The position numbers and the translations under genes were made by a program. The notes beneath the pieces are model-generated. The model was not told the origin of the DNA, searched no databases, and worked only from the letters and a program-made list of their open reading frames with translations. A stretch of DNA of 64,000 bases from the NCBI GenBank assembly GCA_900473175.1, contig UCKM01000015.1, positions 62,001-126,000 on the forward strand. The letters are read 5' to 3'. The stretch comes from Hyphomicrobiales bacterium (GTDB lineage Bacteria; Pseudomonadota; Alphaproteobacteria; Rhizobiales; Rhizobiaceae). How positions within the stretch are numbered: position 1 is the first letter of the stretch; each line of letters opens with the position of its first letter. Positions 1-8,242 of this stretch are shown piece after piece.

Positions 1-52
1 GCAGGTGCTTGACGATATCCTTTTCCCCGATGGTGGTCAGGCCGACATCCAT
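1..52 (-). CDS. 5' end of an unrecognised gene (runs off the window)
   Basis: Only the first 17 codons are visible, reading MDVGLTTIGEKDIVKHL from an ATG at 52. The start lies 12 bp past the stop codon of the preceding minus-strand gene, so this is most likely the third gene of an operon with the two genes to its right. Too little is present to name a family. Confidence 0.6.
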   Translation of the reverse strand, partial: MDVGLTTIGEKDIVKHL

Positions 53-64
53 GATGGTCTCTCC

Positions 65-1216
65 TCAAACACCGCTGATCACCTGTCCATTGGACAGGAT
101 ATGCGTCTCAAAGCCAGTGAAGATGCCTTCTGCCTCGCCGGAGGCATAGAGCGCCTGATAGGCTTCGTGCGGCACCAGCGCATGCTGTTCGTAGTGGCTG
201 ACCCCTTGCCGCGACGCTTCAAGGTCATCAGTATTGATGTGAAATTCCTCGCGCGAGGGCTCCGACGAGAAGAGGCCACGCTTGCCGGGCTTCTCCGCCG
301 TGGAGAAGACCTCCTGCAAGGTCCAGGTCAGCAGCCAGGCGTCTTCCGGTCTGCGTATGCTCTCCAGTACGTCGGCGACCTTCTGGTTATGTTCCGTGAT
401 CCCCGCCGTATAGAATGGGCCGAGTACGACCCGGCGCAACTGCTTGGGATGCAGCTCGGGGAAATCCTGATCGAGGCTCGTGGCGATCGTGATCGGCGAC
501 AGGGAATAGGCCGAATTCCTGGCCGCGAAATCATCGAAGCTCCGCGCCAGATTCGGATTGAGCAGCCCGCCGACAGGGAGCGGTATTTTCACGCTGCTGT
601 TCAGCTTGCCGTCCTTGTCGACGAGGGTGTTCACCATGTCCTCGGAAGAATCCTCGATCGTTGCCAGGTAAATCAGCGGCAAATTGGCTGCGCCATCGAA
701 CGATGCCCAATGCACGATATAGACCGGGCGCATGGTTTTAGGATTGACTGAAACGCCAATGGTCTCCGGCAGCAGAAAAGGCGAGAACACTTCGCCCTTG
801 TTGACCGTTTCGAGATAGATCCGCTCTGCCATCGACCGTTGCAGATCGCGCGGAAAATCGCGATTGCGCAGGATAAAATCCGCCATCTCGCTACGCAGTG
901 CTTCCGCGGGGAGAATCGCCGCCAGCCGTTCCTTCGCATCCTTCTTGTCATTTTCGAGTTCGAGGACATTCTGGAAAACCGGAAAACCGCTATCCGCCTT
1001 CGATATGCGGAAACGCTCGGCAAAGCCGAGACGATTGCGCCAACACTCGAAAGAGGCCTTGAGGCGCTGCAGATATTGCGCGACGGTCTGAGCAACCAGA
1101 TCACGCTTGTCAGGGGAGGAATCCTCATTGCTGAGAAACACGTCCAACCCATCAAGCGCAGAGCGGATAGCGCCAAAATGGCGCTCAGCCGCCGCTATAT
1201 CCGCATGATCCGTCAT
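65..1216 (-). CDS. conserved-looking protein of unknown function (383 aa)
   Basis: I do not recognise this protein. It is 383 residues with no signal peptide or obvious membrane segment, so probably cytoplasmic. The N-terminal 120 residues are helical and charged, and the middle part (about 145-330) is mixed with short hydrophobic strands. It follows the coiled-coil gene 1220-2308 by 3 bp and precedes the truncated gene at 52 by 12 bp, so the three are almost certainly one transcript. Long overlapping ORFs on the plus strand here are antisense shadows. A partner of the coiled-coil protein is an inference from context only. Confidence 0.75.
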   Translation of the reverse strand: MTDHADIAAAERHFGAIRSALDGLDVFLSNEDSSPDKRDLVAQTVAQYLQRLKASFECWRNRLGFAERFRISKADSGFPVFQNVLELENDKKDAKERLAAILPAEALRSEMADFILRNRDFPRDLQRSMAERIYLETVNKGEVFSPFLLPETIGVSVNPKTMRPVYIVHWASFDGAANLPLIYLATIEDSSEDMVNTLVDKDGKLNSSVKIPLPVGGLLNPNLARSFDDFAARNSAYSLSPITIATSLDQDFPELHPKQLRRVVLGPFYTAGITEHNQKVADVLESIRRPEDAWLLTWTLQEVFSTAEKPGKRGLFSSEPSREEFHINTDDLEASRQGVSHYEQHALVPHEAYQALYASGEAEGIFTGFETHILSNGQVISGV

Positions 1217-1219
1217 GGA

Positions 1220-2308
1220 TCAGCTTTGCCCGTAATTGGCAGCGTTGTGCTTCTTCAAGACCTCGGAGAAACGGCGCGAGAATGCATCGTCGGCCAGCTT
1301 CTTGCGGCGCTGGATATCCTGCGAGGAGACCATGTTCTTTTCGTGCATTTCGAGAAGGTCGCCAATATGTTTCTGGGCGGCTGCACCGACGCCCGCCATT
1401 GTTTCCTCTGCGGCGGTATCCACCTTGCTACCGAGCGTGTTGATCTTGTGCGCCACATCCTGCTGGGCTGCGGTCTTGAGCGAATCCTCAAGCGCCTTGT
1501 AGAGCACGATGCGCTGTTCGGTATCGATGGCAAGCTTGTTGATCAGCGTGCTTTGGGCGGCGATCTGGTTGTTGAGGGAATCGACGAATGTCTGGAACAT
1601 GGAGGTGTAGCGTTCCAGCGTCTGGCTTTCGGCAAGCAGCTCCTGCTCCTTGGCCTGACGCTCATTATACTCCGTTGCAAGCTTCGAACGCTCGCCTTCA
1701 AGCTCGGCGCGCGTGCCTTGGTCCGTGGAAGCGGCAATACGGTTTTCGATATCGAGAAGCAGGGGATTGAGTTCTTCGATACGATTTTGCGTCGCTTCGA
1801 GGTTGGCGATGGTTGTCTTGCGCCGCTCGATGACGGTGGCGAGGCTCGTCTCGGAGGTCTTGTAGCGCTGGTCGAGAACCGCTTTCTGTTCCTTGAGTAT
1901 CCCGACTATACGATCGGACTTGGCAAGAAGTTCCTGCAGATTGCCGGCCAGCGACATGTTGCGCACGCGGTCCGAACGCAACCGCTGCATCTTCTGTTTG
2001 GAGAAGACGCCGACGAATTTCTCCCAACCCGAATAGCCCTTCATGCTCTCGAACTCGGAGCCGAACACGTTGGTGGCATCTTCGAGCCCGATGATCAGTT
2101 CGGCGATATTGCCTTCCATCACCTTCTGCTGGCGTAGGACATCTTCAATGCGGGCATTTTCAATGTCGAAATCAGAGGCGCCGATCTTCTCGTCGGCGTT
2201 GGCGAACTTGTCGAGAACGACGCTGGACTGATCGATCCTGGTCCGCATATCGTTAACCATTGTCCTGGTTTTTTCGATTTCGGAATCAAAGCTTTGCAAA
2301 CTCGCCAT
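1220..2308 (-). CDS. long coiled-coil protein of unknown function (362 aa)
   Basis: The start is set at the ATG at 2308 (MASLQSFDSE), which has an AGGGGAAG ribosome site; an ORF extension to 2395 lacks one. The protein is almost all charged, heptad-like helix (roughly 1-60 and 125-340), with many Glu, Lys, Gln and Leu and no membrane segment or signal peptide. It is first in a minus-strand operon of three and is divergent from modE. No catalytic motif was seen. A scaffold or filament role fits the composition but is inference. It could belong to a stress-response family such as those near tellurite genes, but no defining motif was found. Confidence 0.75.
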   Translation of the reverse strand: MASLQSFDSEIEKTRTMVNDMRTRIDQSSVVLDKFANADEKIGASDFDIENARIEDVLRQQKVMEGNIAELIIGLEDATNVFGSEFESMKGYSGWEKFVGVFSKQKMQRLRSDRVRNMSLAGNLQELLAKSDRIVGILKEQKAVLDQRYKTSETSLATVIERRKTTIANLEATQNRIEELNPLLLDIENRIAASTDQGTRAELEGERSKLATEYNERQAKEQELLAESQTLERYTSMFQTFVDSLNNQIAAQSTLINKLAIDTEQRIVLYKALEDSLKTAAQQDVAHKINTLGSKVDTAAEETMAGVGAAAQKHIGDLLEMHEKNMVSSQDIQRRKKLADDAFSRRFSEVLKKHNAANYGQS

Positions 2309-2458
2309 ATAACTCTTCCCCTTATTGCCCAAGAAACAAACTTTACCGCGCCATGCGAATATAGACATGCCAGTTAGCAAAAAGAAGCCTACCAAAGGAT
2401 GACGGGTTTCAAAGAAAGCTATAGATAATCACAACATGTCAACGGCACAGTCACAACG

Positions 2459-2851
2459 ATGGGTTCACCTTCAAAAAGCGATCTGAAACCGATCCTTCGC
2501 ATAGACTTTCCGAATAAGGAACGGCTGGGTCGTGGCAAAATGCAGTTGCTGGAACATATCCGCGCGACGGGCTCCATTTCAGCCGCGGGCCGGGCAATGG
2601 ATATGTCCTATCGCCGCGCCTGGTTGCTGGTCAGCGCCATGAACAACATGTTTTCTCAACCGGTCGTCGGTTCGCAGCGCGGCGGCAAGCAGGGCGGCGG
2701 TGCAGTCGTGACCGCATTCGGCGAAGAACTCTTGAAGCGCTTTCGCATCATGGAGAAGAAGATCGAAACTGCGGTCGCAGAGGAGATAAATTGGCTCGAC
2801 GCCAACCGCACCAAGGACGAACCCTCCCCTCCGCCAACCGACGATCAATAG
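2459..2851 (+). CDS. modE: ModE-type molybdate-responsive regulator (DNA-binding domain only)
   Basis: A 130-residue winged-helix protein of the LysR-like ModE N-terminal class. The segment [21 protein letters not shown] is followed by an arginine-rich recognition region ([11 protein letters not shown]), as in ModE. It lacks the C-terminal pair of molybdate-binding TOBE domains of E. coli ModE, so it is a short form; in such forms molybdate sensing may use a separate Mop protein, and one is encoded at 6088-6294. Its 3' end overlaps that of modC by 7 bp, convergently. No strong ribosome site precedes the ATG. Regulation of modABC through the Mo-box at 5468 is inferred. Confidence 0.85.
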   Translation: MGSPSKSDLKPILRIDFPNKERLGRGKMQLLEHIRATGSISAAGRAMDMSYRRAWLLVSAMNNMFSQPVVGSQRGGKQGGGAVVTAFGEELLKRFRIMEKKIETAVAEEINWLDANRTKDEPSPPPTDDQ

Positions 2852-3918
2852 GGTTCGAGTGCAACGGTCTTGATGATGGCGAAGACGCGGGTTCCCGGTG
2901 CAAGACCGAGCCTCTCAGCAGACAATTGAGTGATGCGAGCCAATAGCGGTGTGCCCTCACAGGCGATGCTTACATCGGCCACCCGGGCCTCATCCACACT
3001 GATCGCGCTGACGATACCTTCCAGAATGTTGAGCGCGCTCAATTGTTCGGGCCTGACGGTGGAAAGCATCACGTCCTTGGCGAGGATATGGATGCGGACC
3101 GGCTTTCCCTCCGCAACCTGAGTACCGGATACGTAGATGTATGACGACTTGAAGCCGATGGTTGCAAGGTGATGGGGGGCATCGTAATGCACGACCCTGC
3201 CTTCAATGACCGAACCGGCCTCACGCCGATCTTCGCTCAGGATCGATGACTGGTTCAATACATCGGCGGCGGCGCCCACCATTGCCACCTTGCCCTCACT
3301 CATGACGACGACCCGATCGGCGAGCCGCGCGACCTCGGCCACCGAGTGGCTGACATAAAGGATCGGAATGTTCATCTCGTCGCGCAAGGCCTCAAGATAA
3401 GGCAGGATTTCCGTCTTCCTCGTATCATCGAGCGCCGCCAGCGGCTCGTCCATTAACAGAAGCCGCGGCGACGACAACAGCGCGCGGCCGATGGCAACGC
3501 GCTGCTTTTCTCCACCCGACAGTTTTTCCGGACGCCGATTGAGCAGCGAACCGATGCCGAGGAGGTCTATGATGTTCGAAACATTGTTCGAACGCTCGGG
3601 CTTAGGCGCGAACCAGCGGCCATAATTCAAATTCTGCTGGACGGTCAGGTGCGGGAACAGTCTTCCCTCCTGGAACACAGTGGCAAAGCGGCGCTTGTGT
3701 TTGGGAACGAAGATACGCCTTTGCGTATCAACCAGCACATCGCCGTCGAAGACCACCTTCCCCTGATCGGGACTTGTCAGGCCGGCAATGATGCGGATGA
3801 TCGAGGTCTTGCCCGATCCCGAGCGACCGAACAGCGCCGTGACGCCGCGCTCCGACGTGAAGGCTGCATCAAGTTCGAACGCGCCGAGGCGGTGTCTGGA
3901 TTCGAACTTGAGCGTCAT
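2845..3918 (-). CDS. modC: molybdate ABC transporter ATP-binding protein
   Basis: 357 residues. The Walker A motif GRSGSGKTS lies at 31-39, the ABC signature LSGGE at 133-137 and Walker B LLLMDE at 153-158. The C-terminal part (about 290-352) is the TOBE/Mop domain typical of ModC, which is longer than generic ABC ATPases. It energises molybdate import at the inner membrane. The ATG overlaps the stop of modB by 4 bp (ATGA), giving translational coupling. It is the last gene of modABC. Confidence 0.95.
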   Translation of the reverse strand: MTLKFESRHRLGAFELDAAFTSERGVTALFGRSGSGKTSIIRIIAGLTSPDQGKVVFDGDVLVDTQRRIFVPKHKRRFATVFQEGRLFPHLTVQQNLNYGRWFAPKPERSNNVSNIIDLLGIGSLLNRRPEKLSGGEKQRVAIGRALLSSPRLLLMDEPLAALDDTRKTEILPYLEALRDEMNIPILYVSHSVAEVARLADRVVVMSEGKVAMVGAAADVLNQSSILSEDRREAGSVIEGRVVHYDAPHHLATIGFKSSYIYVSGTQVAEGKPVRIHILAKDVMLSTVRPEQLSALNILEGIVSAISVDEARVADVSIACEGTPLLARITQLSAERLGLAPGTRVFAIIKTVALEPY

Positions 3919-4616
3919 TCGATATCCACCCTGCGTCCGACAAGGTAGGCCATGAATTCCGACGCCATCAGCGCCACCATCGAGACAATGACGGAAATGA
4001 TCGTCAGGCGGAATGCCGCCGCATCGCCGCCCGGCACCTGCGTGAACGTGTAGATGGCGGAGGACAAGGTCTGTGTTTCACCGGGAATATTGGAGACGAA
4101 CGTGATGGTGGCGCCAAATTCGCCCATGGCCTTGGCGAAGGAAAGGATCATCCCCGCGATAATGCCGGGCAGTATCAATGGCAGCGTTACCGTGGCGAAG
4201 ACCCACAAGGGACCCGCGCCAAGCGTACCGGCCGCATCCTCCAACTTACGGTCCACCGCCTCGACGGAAAGACGGATGCTGCGCACCATCAGCGGAAAGC
4301 CCATAACACCGCAGGCCAGCGCCGCGCCGGTCCAGCGAAACGACAGGACGATGCCGAGATAGTCGGCGAGGAAGGCCCCTATCGGACCGCGCCTGCCGAA
4401 CAGGATGAGCAGAATGAATCCCGTAACGACAGGCGGAAGGATGAGCGGCAGGTGGACAAGTCCATTGAGGATGGACTTGCCCCAGAAATTTCCTCGCGCC
4501 AGAAGCACGCCAAGAAGGATGCCGAAGGGCAGGCTGGCGAGCATCGCGACCGAAGCAATCCGCAGAGTGAGATGGACGGCGGTCCATTCTTGATCGCTCA
4601 GTGAGAACCAGTCCAA
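3915..4616 (-). CDS. modB: molybdate ABC transporter permease
   Basis: 233 residues with five to six hydrophobic helices. The cytoplasmic loop with [18 protein letters not shown] is the conserved permease EAA motif that contacts the ATPase. Length and order match ModB. It lies 34 bp downstream of modA and overlaps modC by 4 bp. Confidence 0.94.
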   Translation of the reverse strand: MDWFSLSDQEWTAVHLTLRIASVAMLASLPFGILLGVLLARGNFWGKSILNGLVHLPLILPPVVTGFILLILFGRRGPIGAFLADYLGIVLSFRWTGAALACGVMGFPLMVRSIRLSVEAVDRKLEDAAGTLGAGPLWVFATVTLPLILPGIIAGMILSFAKAMGEFGATITFVSNIPGETQTLSSAIYTFTQVPGGDAAAFRLTIISVIVSMVALMASEFMAYLVGRRVDIE

Positions 4617-4650
4617 CGCACGCCCCCGCCTATTGCTCTATCCGGCTAGC

Positions 4651-5445
4651 TTACTTGAGAACGGTAAACCCTTGCTTTTCGAAGAATGGCACAGCCTTGT
4701 CGGATTTGATGTAATCAAAGAGCGACACCGCATCGGCGTTCTTGCTCTCATTGAGGATAGCGATCGGATAGATGATCGGCTTGTGGCTGTTTTCCGGGAA
4801 GGTGCCGACGATCTTCACTTCCTTGTCGGCGGCCGCATCGGTCTGGTAGACGATGCCATAGGGCGCCTCGCCCCGCGACACCAGCAACAGGGCTGCGCGC
4901 ACGCTTTCCGCTCCCGCCACCTTGTTTTCGACCGAAGCCCATACGCCGAGCGATTCCAGCGCAGCCTTGCCATATTTTCCTGCCGGAACGGAATCGACCG
5001 CGCCCATGGCGAGACGGCCATCACCGAGGAGCTTTGCGATGTCAAAGCCCTTCTTGATTTCGACAGGTTCCGCCTTGTCCTTGCCTGCGACGAGGACGAT
5101 GCGATTGCCAAGAAGGTTCTTGCGCGTATCTGCCTTGATCAAATTTTTCTTGGCGACATAGTCCATCCAGTCGAGATCAGCCGAAATGAAAATATCCGCC
5201 GGCGCTCCGGATTCGATCTGCTTGGCGAGCGCAGAACTTGCCGCGTAGGAGATTGTCGCTTCCTTGCCTGATTCCTTTTGCCATGCAGCCGTAATGTCAT
5301 CGAGCGCGTTCTTGAGGCTCGCCGCGGCAAATACCGTGACTTTCTCCTGTGCCTGTGCCGAGGCGACCGGCATCGCCATGCCGAGCCACGCCGCCGCACA
5401 TGCGGCCACCGTCATTTTGATCCATTGCCGACGTTGAATGCCCAT
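4651..5445 (-). CDS. modA: periplasmic molybdate-binding protein
   Basis: 264 residues with an N-terminal signal peptide (hydrophobic stretch about 9-30, probable cleavage at ASAQA). The mature start KVTVFAAASLKNALDDI is the conserved ModA beginning; FAAASL supplies oxyanion ligands in the family. It captures molybdate or tungstate and delivers it to ModBC. It is the first gene of modABC, with a ribosome site (GGAGGG) just upstream. Repression by ModE when molybdate is plentiful is expected from the Mo-box-like dyad 23 bp upstream of the start codon. Confidence 0.95.
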   Translation of the reverse strand: MGIQRRQWIKMTVAACAAAWLGMAMPVASAQAQEKVTVFAAASLKNALDDITAAWQKESGKEATISYAASSALAKQIESGAPADIFISADLDWMDYVAKKNLIKADTRKNLLGNRIVLVAGKDKAEPVEIKKGFDIAKLLGDGRLAMGAVDSVPAGKYGKAALESLGVWASVENKVAGAESVRAALLLVSRGEAPYGIVYQTDAAADKEVKIVGTFPENSHKPIIYPIAILNESKNADAVSLFDYIKSDKAVPFFEKQGFTVLK

Positions 5446-5467
5446 TTAACCCTCCAGTTCAGGCGTT

Positions 5468-5491
5468 CGAGATATTTTTCTGAATATATCG
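5468..5491. promoter_or_regulatory. putative ModE binding site (Mo-box) upstream of modA
   Basis: Half-sites CGAGATAT and ATATATCG, separated by 8 bp, form a 7-of-8 inverted repeat resembling the Mo-box (CG-n-TATAT halves). It lies between the divergent modA and TrmO-like genes, next to the modA start. Confidence 0.6.
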
Positions 5492-5510
5492 ACGGGCATC
5501 ATATGGCCAG

Positions 5511-5534
5511 TGTTATATTTCTGCGGATATATTG
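5511..5534. promoter_or_regulatory. second, weaker Mo-box-like site upstream of the TrmO-like gene
   Basis: Halves TGTTATAT and ATATATTG have the same 8-bp spacing as the site at 5468 but a less perfect dyad (5 of 8). It is centred about 35 bp upstream of the TrmO-like ATG at 5559, so it could overlap that promoter or its 5' leader. Confidence 0.45.
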
Positions 5535-5558
5535 ACCTTCAGGATAGGAAGGATCGTC

Positions 5559-6080
5559 ATGGTTCGAGAAAATGAGATCCGCGACAATGAGGTCGCCGTC
5601 GCAGCGCCGGATCCGGTCGATGGGGCCTTGACGTTCATCGGCAGAATTTCCACGCCTTGGACGTCCCGCCTGACCTGTCCGCGTCAGGGCCGGCATGACG
5701 GTCCCCTATGCCGGATTGAAATCTTCGAACCGTGGGTCGCGGCCCTGGATGGCGTCGCCGAATTCGAACGGCTCGAGATTCTCTATTGGCTGGACCGCTC
5801 GCGCCGCGATCTTGTCCTGCAGAGCCCGGCTAATAACGGCAAGGTTCATGGCACCTTCGCTTTGCGCTCGCCTGTCAGGCCAAACCCGATCGGGACGGCG
5901 ATCGTGAAGCTCGAGAAGGTTGAGGGCGCGATTCTGTCGGTACGCGGCCTGGACTGCCTCGATGGCACACCGCTTCTCGACATCAAGCCTGATCGGACAT
6001 TGTTCAAGCCTGTCGCGCCACCGCAGCCCGGTGATTTCGATACCGATCCCGCCGCCGCAATCTATTGTCAGAAGGCCTGA
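5559..6080 (+). CDS. TrmO/TsaA-like SAM-dependent methyltransferase
   Basis: 173 residues. The start at 5559 (MVRENEIRDN) follows AGGAAGG; a TTG start at 5532 would fall inside the Mo-box-like sequence. Family signatures are visible: FIGRISTPW near the start, the turn LRSPVRPNPIG that binds S-adenosylmethionine in TrmO, and GLDCLDGTPLLDIKP. Characterised TrmO methylates t6A37 of tRNA-Thr. Its place between modA and mop, behind a Mo-box-like site, suggests a molybdenum-linked paralogue rather than housekeeping TrmO, but that is inference. Confidence 0.82.
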   Translation: MVRENEIRDNEVAVAAPDPVDGALTFIGRISTPWTSRLTCPRQGRHDGPLCRIEIFEPWVAALDGVAEFERLEILYWLDRSRRDLVLQSPANNGKVHGTFALRSPVRPNPIGTAIVKLEKVEGAILSVRGLDCLDGTPLLDIKPDRTLFKPVAPPQPGDFDTDPAAAIYCQKA

Positions 6081-6087
6081 AGACCTG

Positions 6088-6294
6088 TCAGTCGATGGCC
6101 ACCATCACGTCAGACGCCTTGACCACCGCATAGGCCGTATCGCCGGCCTTGAGGCCGAGTTCATCGACCGCCTCATTCGTGATCGACGCCGTAACGACTG
6201 AACCACCGACATCAATGCGGACATGGGCAGTGGTTGCGCCTTTGACGACTTCGACCACCTTGCCCTTGAGGCGATTGCGTGCGCTTATCTTCAT
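6088..6294 (-). CDS. mop: Mop-like single-TOBE molybdate-binding protein
   Basis: 68 residues: one TOBE/Mop domain starting MKISARNRLKGKVVEVVKGA and containing the conserved VTASITNEAVDELGL segment. A GGGAGAG ribosome site precedes the ATG at 6294; an upstream ORF extension is not supported. Mop proteins (molbindins) oligomerise and hold several molybdate ions in the cytoplasm, serving as storage or sensor. It faces the TrmO-like gene tail to tail with 7 bp between. With the short ModE it could form a split sensor (inference). Confidence 0.9.
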   Translation of the reverse strand: MKISARNRLKGKVVEVVKGATTAHVRIDVGGSVVTASITNEAVDELGLKAGDTAYAVVKASDVMVAID

Positions 6295-6387
6295 GTGATC
6301 TCTCCCTTTGGTGCTCGTATGGCGCCACTGAAGCAGAAAACCGCTTGGGGGGACAGGACCGAGTGCGCTTGTGCGCAAGCCGCTCAA

Positions 6388-6990
6388 CTAGAACGCCTGA
6401 AAGCCGCCCGGCGAAATGCGTCCTGTTTCTTCCTCCCAATGCTTGCGGCAAAGGGAAACATAGGCGGATTTCTCGATCGCCACCTGATCGCCCTCGGTCA
6501 GCGCATGGCCCTCAGGATCGCGGCGAACGACCATCGTCGCCTTGGCGCCGCAATGGCAGATCGTGCGGATTTCCCGCAGGCTGTCGGCAATGGCCAGCAG
6601 TTCCGACGAGCCAGGAAAGAGCTTGCCCTGAAAGTCGGTGCGAAGGCCGAAACACATGACAGGGATGTTGAGGCGATCCGCGACACGCCCCAGTTCCCAG
6701 ACCTGATCCTTGGTGAGGAACTGCGCTTCGTCGAAGAACACACAGCTTAGCGGACTTGTCGCATGCGCAGCGGCGATTCGTTCGAACAGCTTGTCGTTTT
6801 CGCGATAAAGCTCCGCTTGCGCGCTGACACCCAGCCGGGAGGTGATTCTTCCAACACCGTTTTCCGCGTAATGCGCGGCGGTAAAGAGCATCGTGCGCAT
6901 GCCACGTTCCTGATAATTATAGGAAGCTTGCAGCAGAAGCGTGGATTTGCCGGCATTCATTGCCGAATAGCTGAAGTAGAGTTTTGCCAT
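6388..6990 (-). CDS. tdk: thymidine kinase (type II)
   Basis: 200 residues from the ATG at 6990 (MAKLYFSYSA); the longer ORF start at 7068 has no ribosome site. The P-loop SAMNAGKST lies near residues 8-16, the Walker-B-like FFDEAQF and the lasso region follow, and paired cysteines (ICHCGA and SLCRKHW) supply the structural zinc. It phosphorylates thymidine with ATP in the salvage pathway. It appears to be a single gene. Confidence 0.95.
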   Translation of the reverse strand: MAKLYFSYSAMNAGKSTLLLQASYNYQERGMRTMLFTAAHYAENGVGRITSRLGVSAQAELYRENDKLFERIAAAHATSPLSCVFFDEAQFLTKDQVWELGRVADRLNIPVMCFGLRTDFQGKLFPGSSELLAIADSLREIRTICHCGAKATMVVRRDPEGHALTEGDQVAIEKSAYVSLCRKHWEEETGRISPGGFQAF

Positions 6991-7178
6991 GGCTTGCTTT
7001 AACCGGACTCCGTCCCGGCATGAAGCCCTCATTTCCCTTGCCCGCAACTTTTGTCGGATTTTTAACAACTGTCGCGATTTGACCGGATTTATGCGCGCCT
7101 ATGCTTGAATGCCCGCGAATTTGGTGCTTGGTTCTTGCATGCATCAACCGGGAAAAACCCGGAGAGGGAGAACTACCG

Positions 7179-8120
7179 ATGAACGTACTATCCAAACTCA
7201 CCATTTCTCTGGCTCTTGTCTTGTCTGCTGGCACCGCTTTTGCCGCAGAGCCCGAATCCTGCAAGACTGTTCGATTCGCCGACGTTGGTTGGACGGACAT
7301 TACGGCGACGACCGCAGCGACGAGCGAAGTGCTCAAGGGTCTGGGTTATGAGACTGACACTAAGGTATTATCCGTCCCCGTCACCTATGCCTCGCTCGGC
7401 AAGAAGGACATGGATGTCTTCCTTGGCAACTGGATGCCGACCATGGCGGCGGACATCAAGCCATACCTCGAAAACAAGACCGTGGAGGATCTGGGACCCA
7501 ACCTTACCGGTGCCAAATACACCCTCGCCGTACCTCAATATCTGTTTGACGAAGGCCTGAAAGACTTCAAGGACATCGCCAAGTTCAAGGACAAGCTCGG
7601 CGGCAAGATCTATGGCATCGAGCCGGGCAATGACGGCAATCGCCTCATTCTCGATATGATCTCCAAAGACAAGTTCGGCCTCAAGGATTTCCAGCTCGCC
7701 GAATCGTCCGAACAGGGCATGCTGGCCCAGGTTGCCAAGGACACGAAAGGGAAAAAACCGATCGTGTTCCTCGGCTGGGAACCGCATCCGATGAATACGA
7801 ACTTCAAACTGGCCTATCTTTCCGGCGGCGATGACGTGTTCGGCCCGGACTTCGGCGGCGCCGTTGTCCACACCAACGTGCGTGCCGGTTATATCACCGA
7901 ATGCCCGAACGTCGGCAAGCTCCTGACCAATCTCAAGTTCAACCTGAAAATGGAAAATGAGATCATGGGCAAGATTCTCGACGACGGCGAGGATGGCGCC
8001 AAGGCGGCATCGGAATGGCTGAAGGCCAATCCGGCAATTCTCGAAACCTGGCTTGCCGGGGTAAAGACCCTAGACGGCAAGGATGCCCTGCCGGCGGTCA
8101 AGTCGTCGCTTGGACTTTAG
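7179..8120 (+). CDS. choX: choline-binding periplasmic protein of an ABC transporter
   Basis: 313 residues from the ATG at 7179 with GGAGAGGGAG upstream. A signal peptide ends at TAFAA|EPESC. The mature protein is an OpuAC/ProX-type quaternary-amine binder matching rhizobial ChoX: FADVGWTDITATTAATS, VFLGNWMPTM and FLGWEPHPMN, with Trp/Tyr cage residues for the trimethylammonium group. It leads choXWV, delivering choline for glycine betaine synthesis or catabolism. Betaine or proline betaine as the ligand cannot be excluded. Confidence 0.92.
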   Translation: MNVLSKLTISLALVLSAGTAFAAEPESCKTVRFADVGWTDITATTAATSEVLKGLGYETDTKVLSVPVTYASLGKKDMDVFLGNWMPTMAADIKPYLENKTVEDLGPNLTGAKYTLAVPQYLFDEGLKDFKDIAKFKDKLGGKIYGIEPGNDGNRLILDMISKDKFGLKDFQLAESSEQGMLAQVAKDTKGKKPIVFLGWEPHPMNTNFKLAYLSGGDDVFGPDFGGAVVHTNVRAGYITECPNVGKLLTNLKFNLKMENEIMGKILDDGEDGAKAASEWLKANPAILETWLAGVKTLDGKDALPAVKSSLGL

Positions 8121-8181
8121 GGTCAGGGACCTAATGCTCGATCCCGGGTGGGATCAGCTGGAATGACGAAGAGAACATCCA

Positions 8182-8205
8182 CCGTCCGGCGCTCAGGCCG
8201 GACGG
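8182..8205 (+). other. intercistronic hairpin between choX and choW
   Basis: A perfect 9-bp stem (CCGTCCGGC, 8182-8190, and GCCGGACGG, 8197-8205) with a 6-nt loop lies in the 122-bp gap between choX and choW. It lacks a real U tract. The likely role is to protect choX mRNA from 3' decay or to cause partial termination, so that more binding protein than permease is made. Confidence 0.65.
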
Positions 8206-8242
8206 GCGTTTCCATCATTACATGACAGAGGGATAGTTCCGC

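Noticed and set aside
839-2137. 432-codon open frame on the plus strand over the coiled-coil operon
   Set aside because: It lies antisense to two well-formed genes, has no ribosome site and no family-like sequence; it results from codon bias of the opposite strand.
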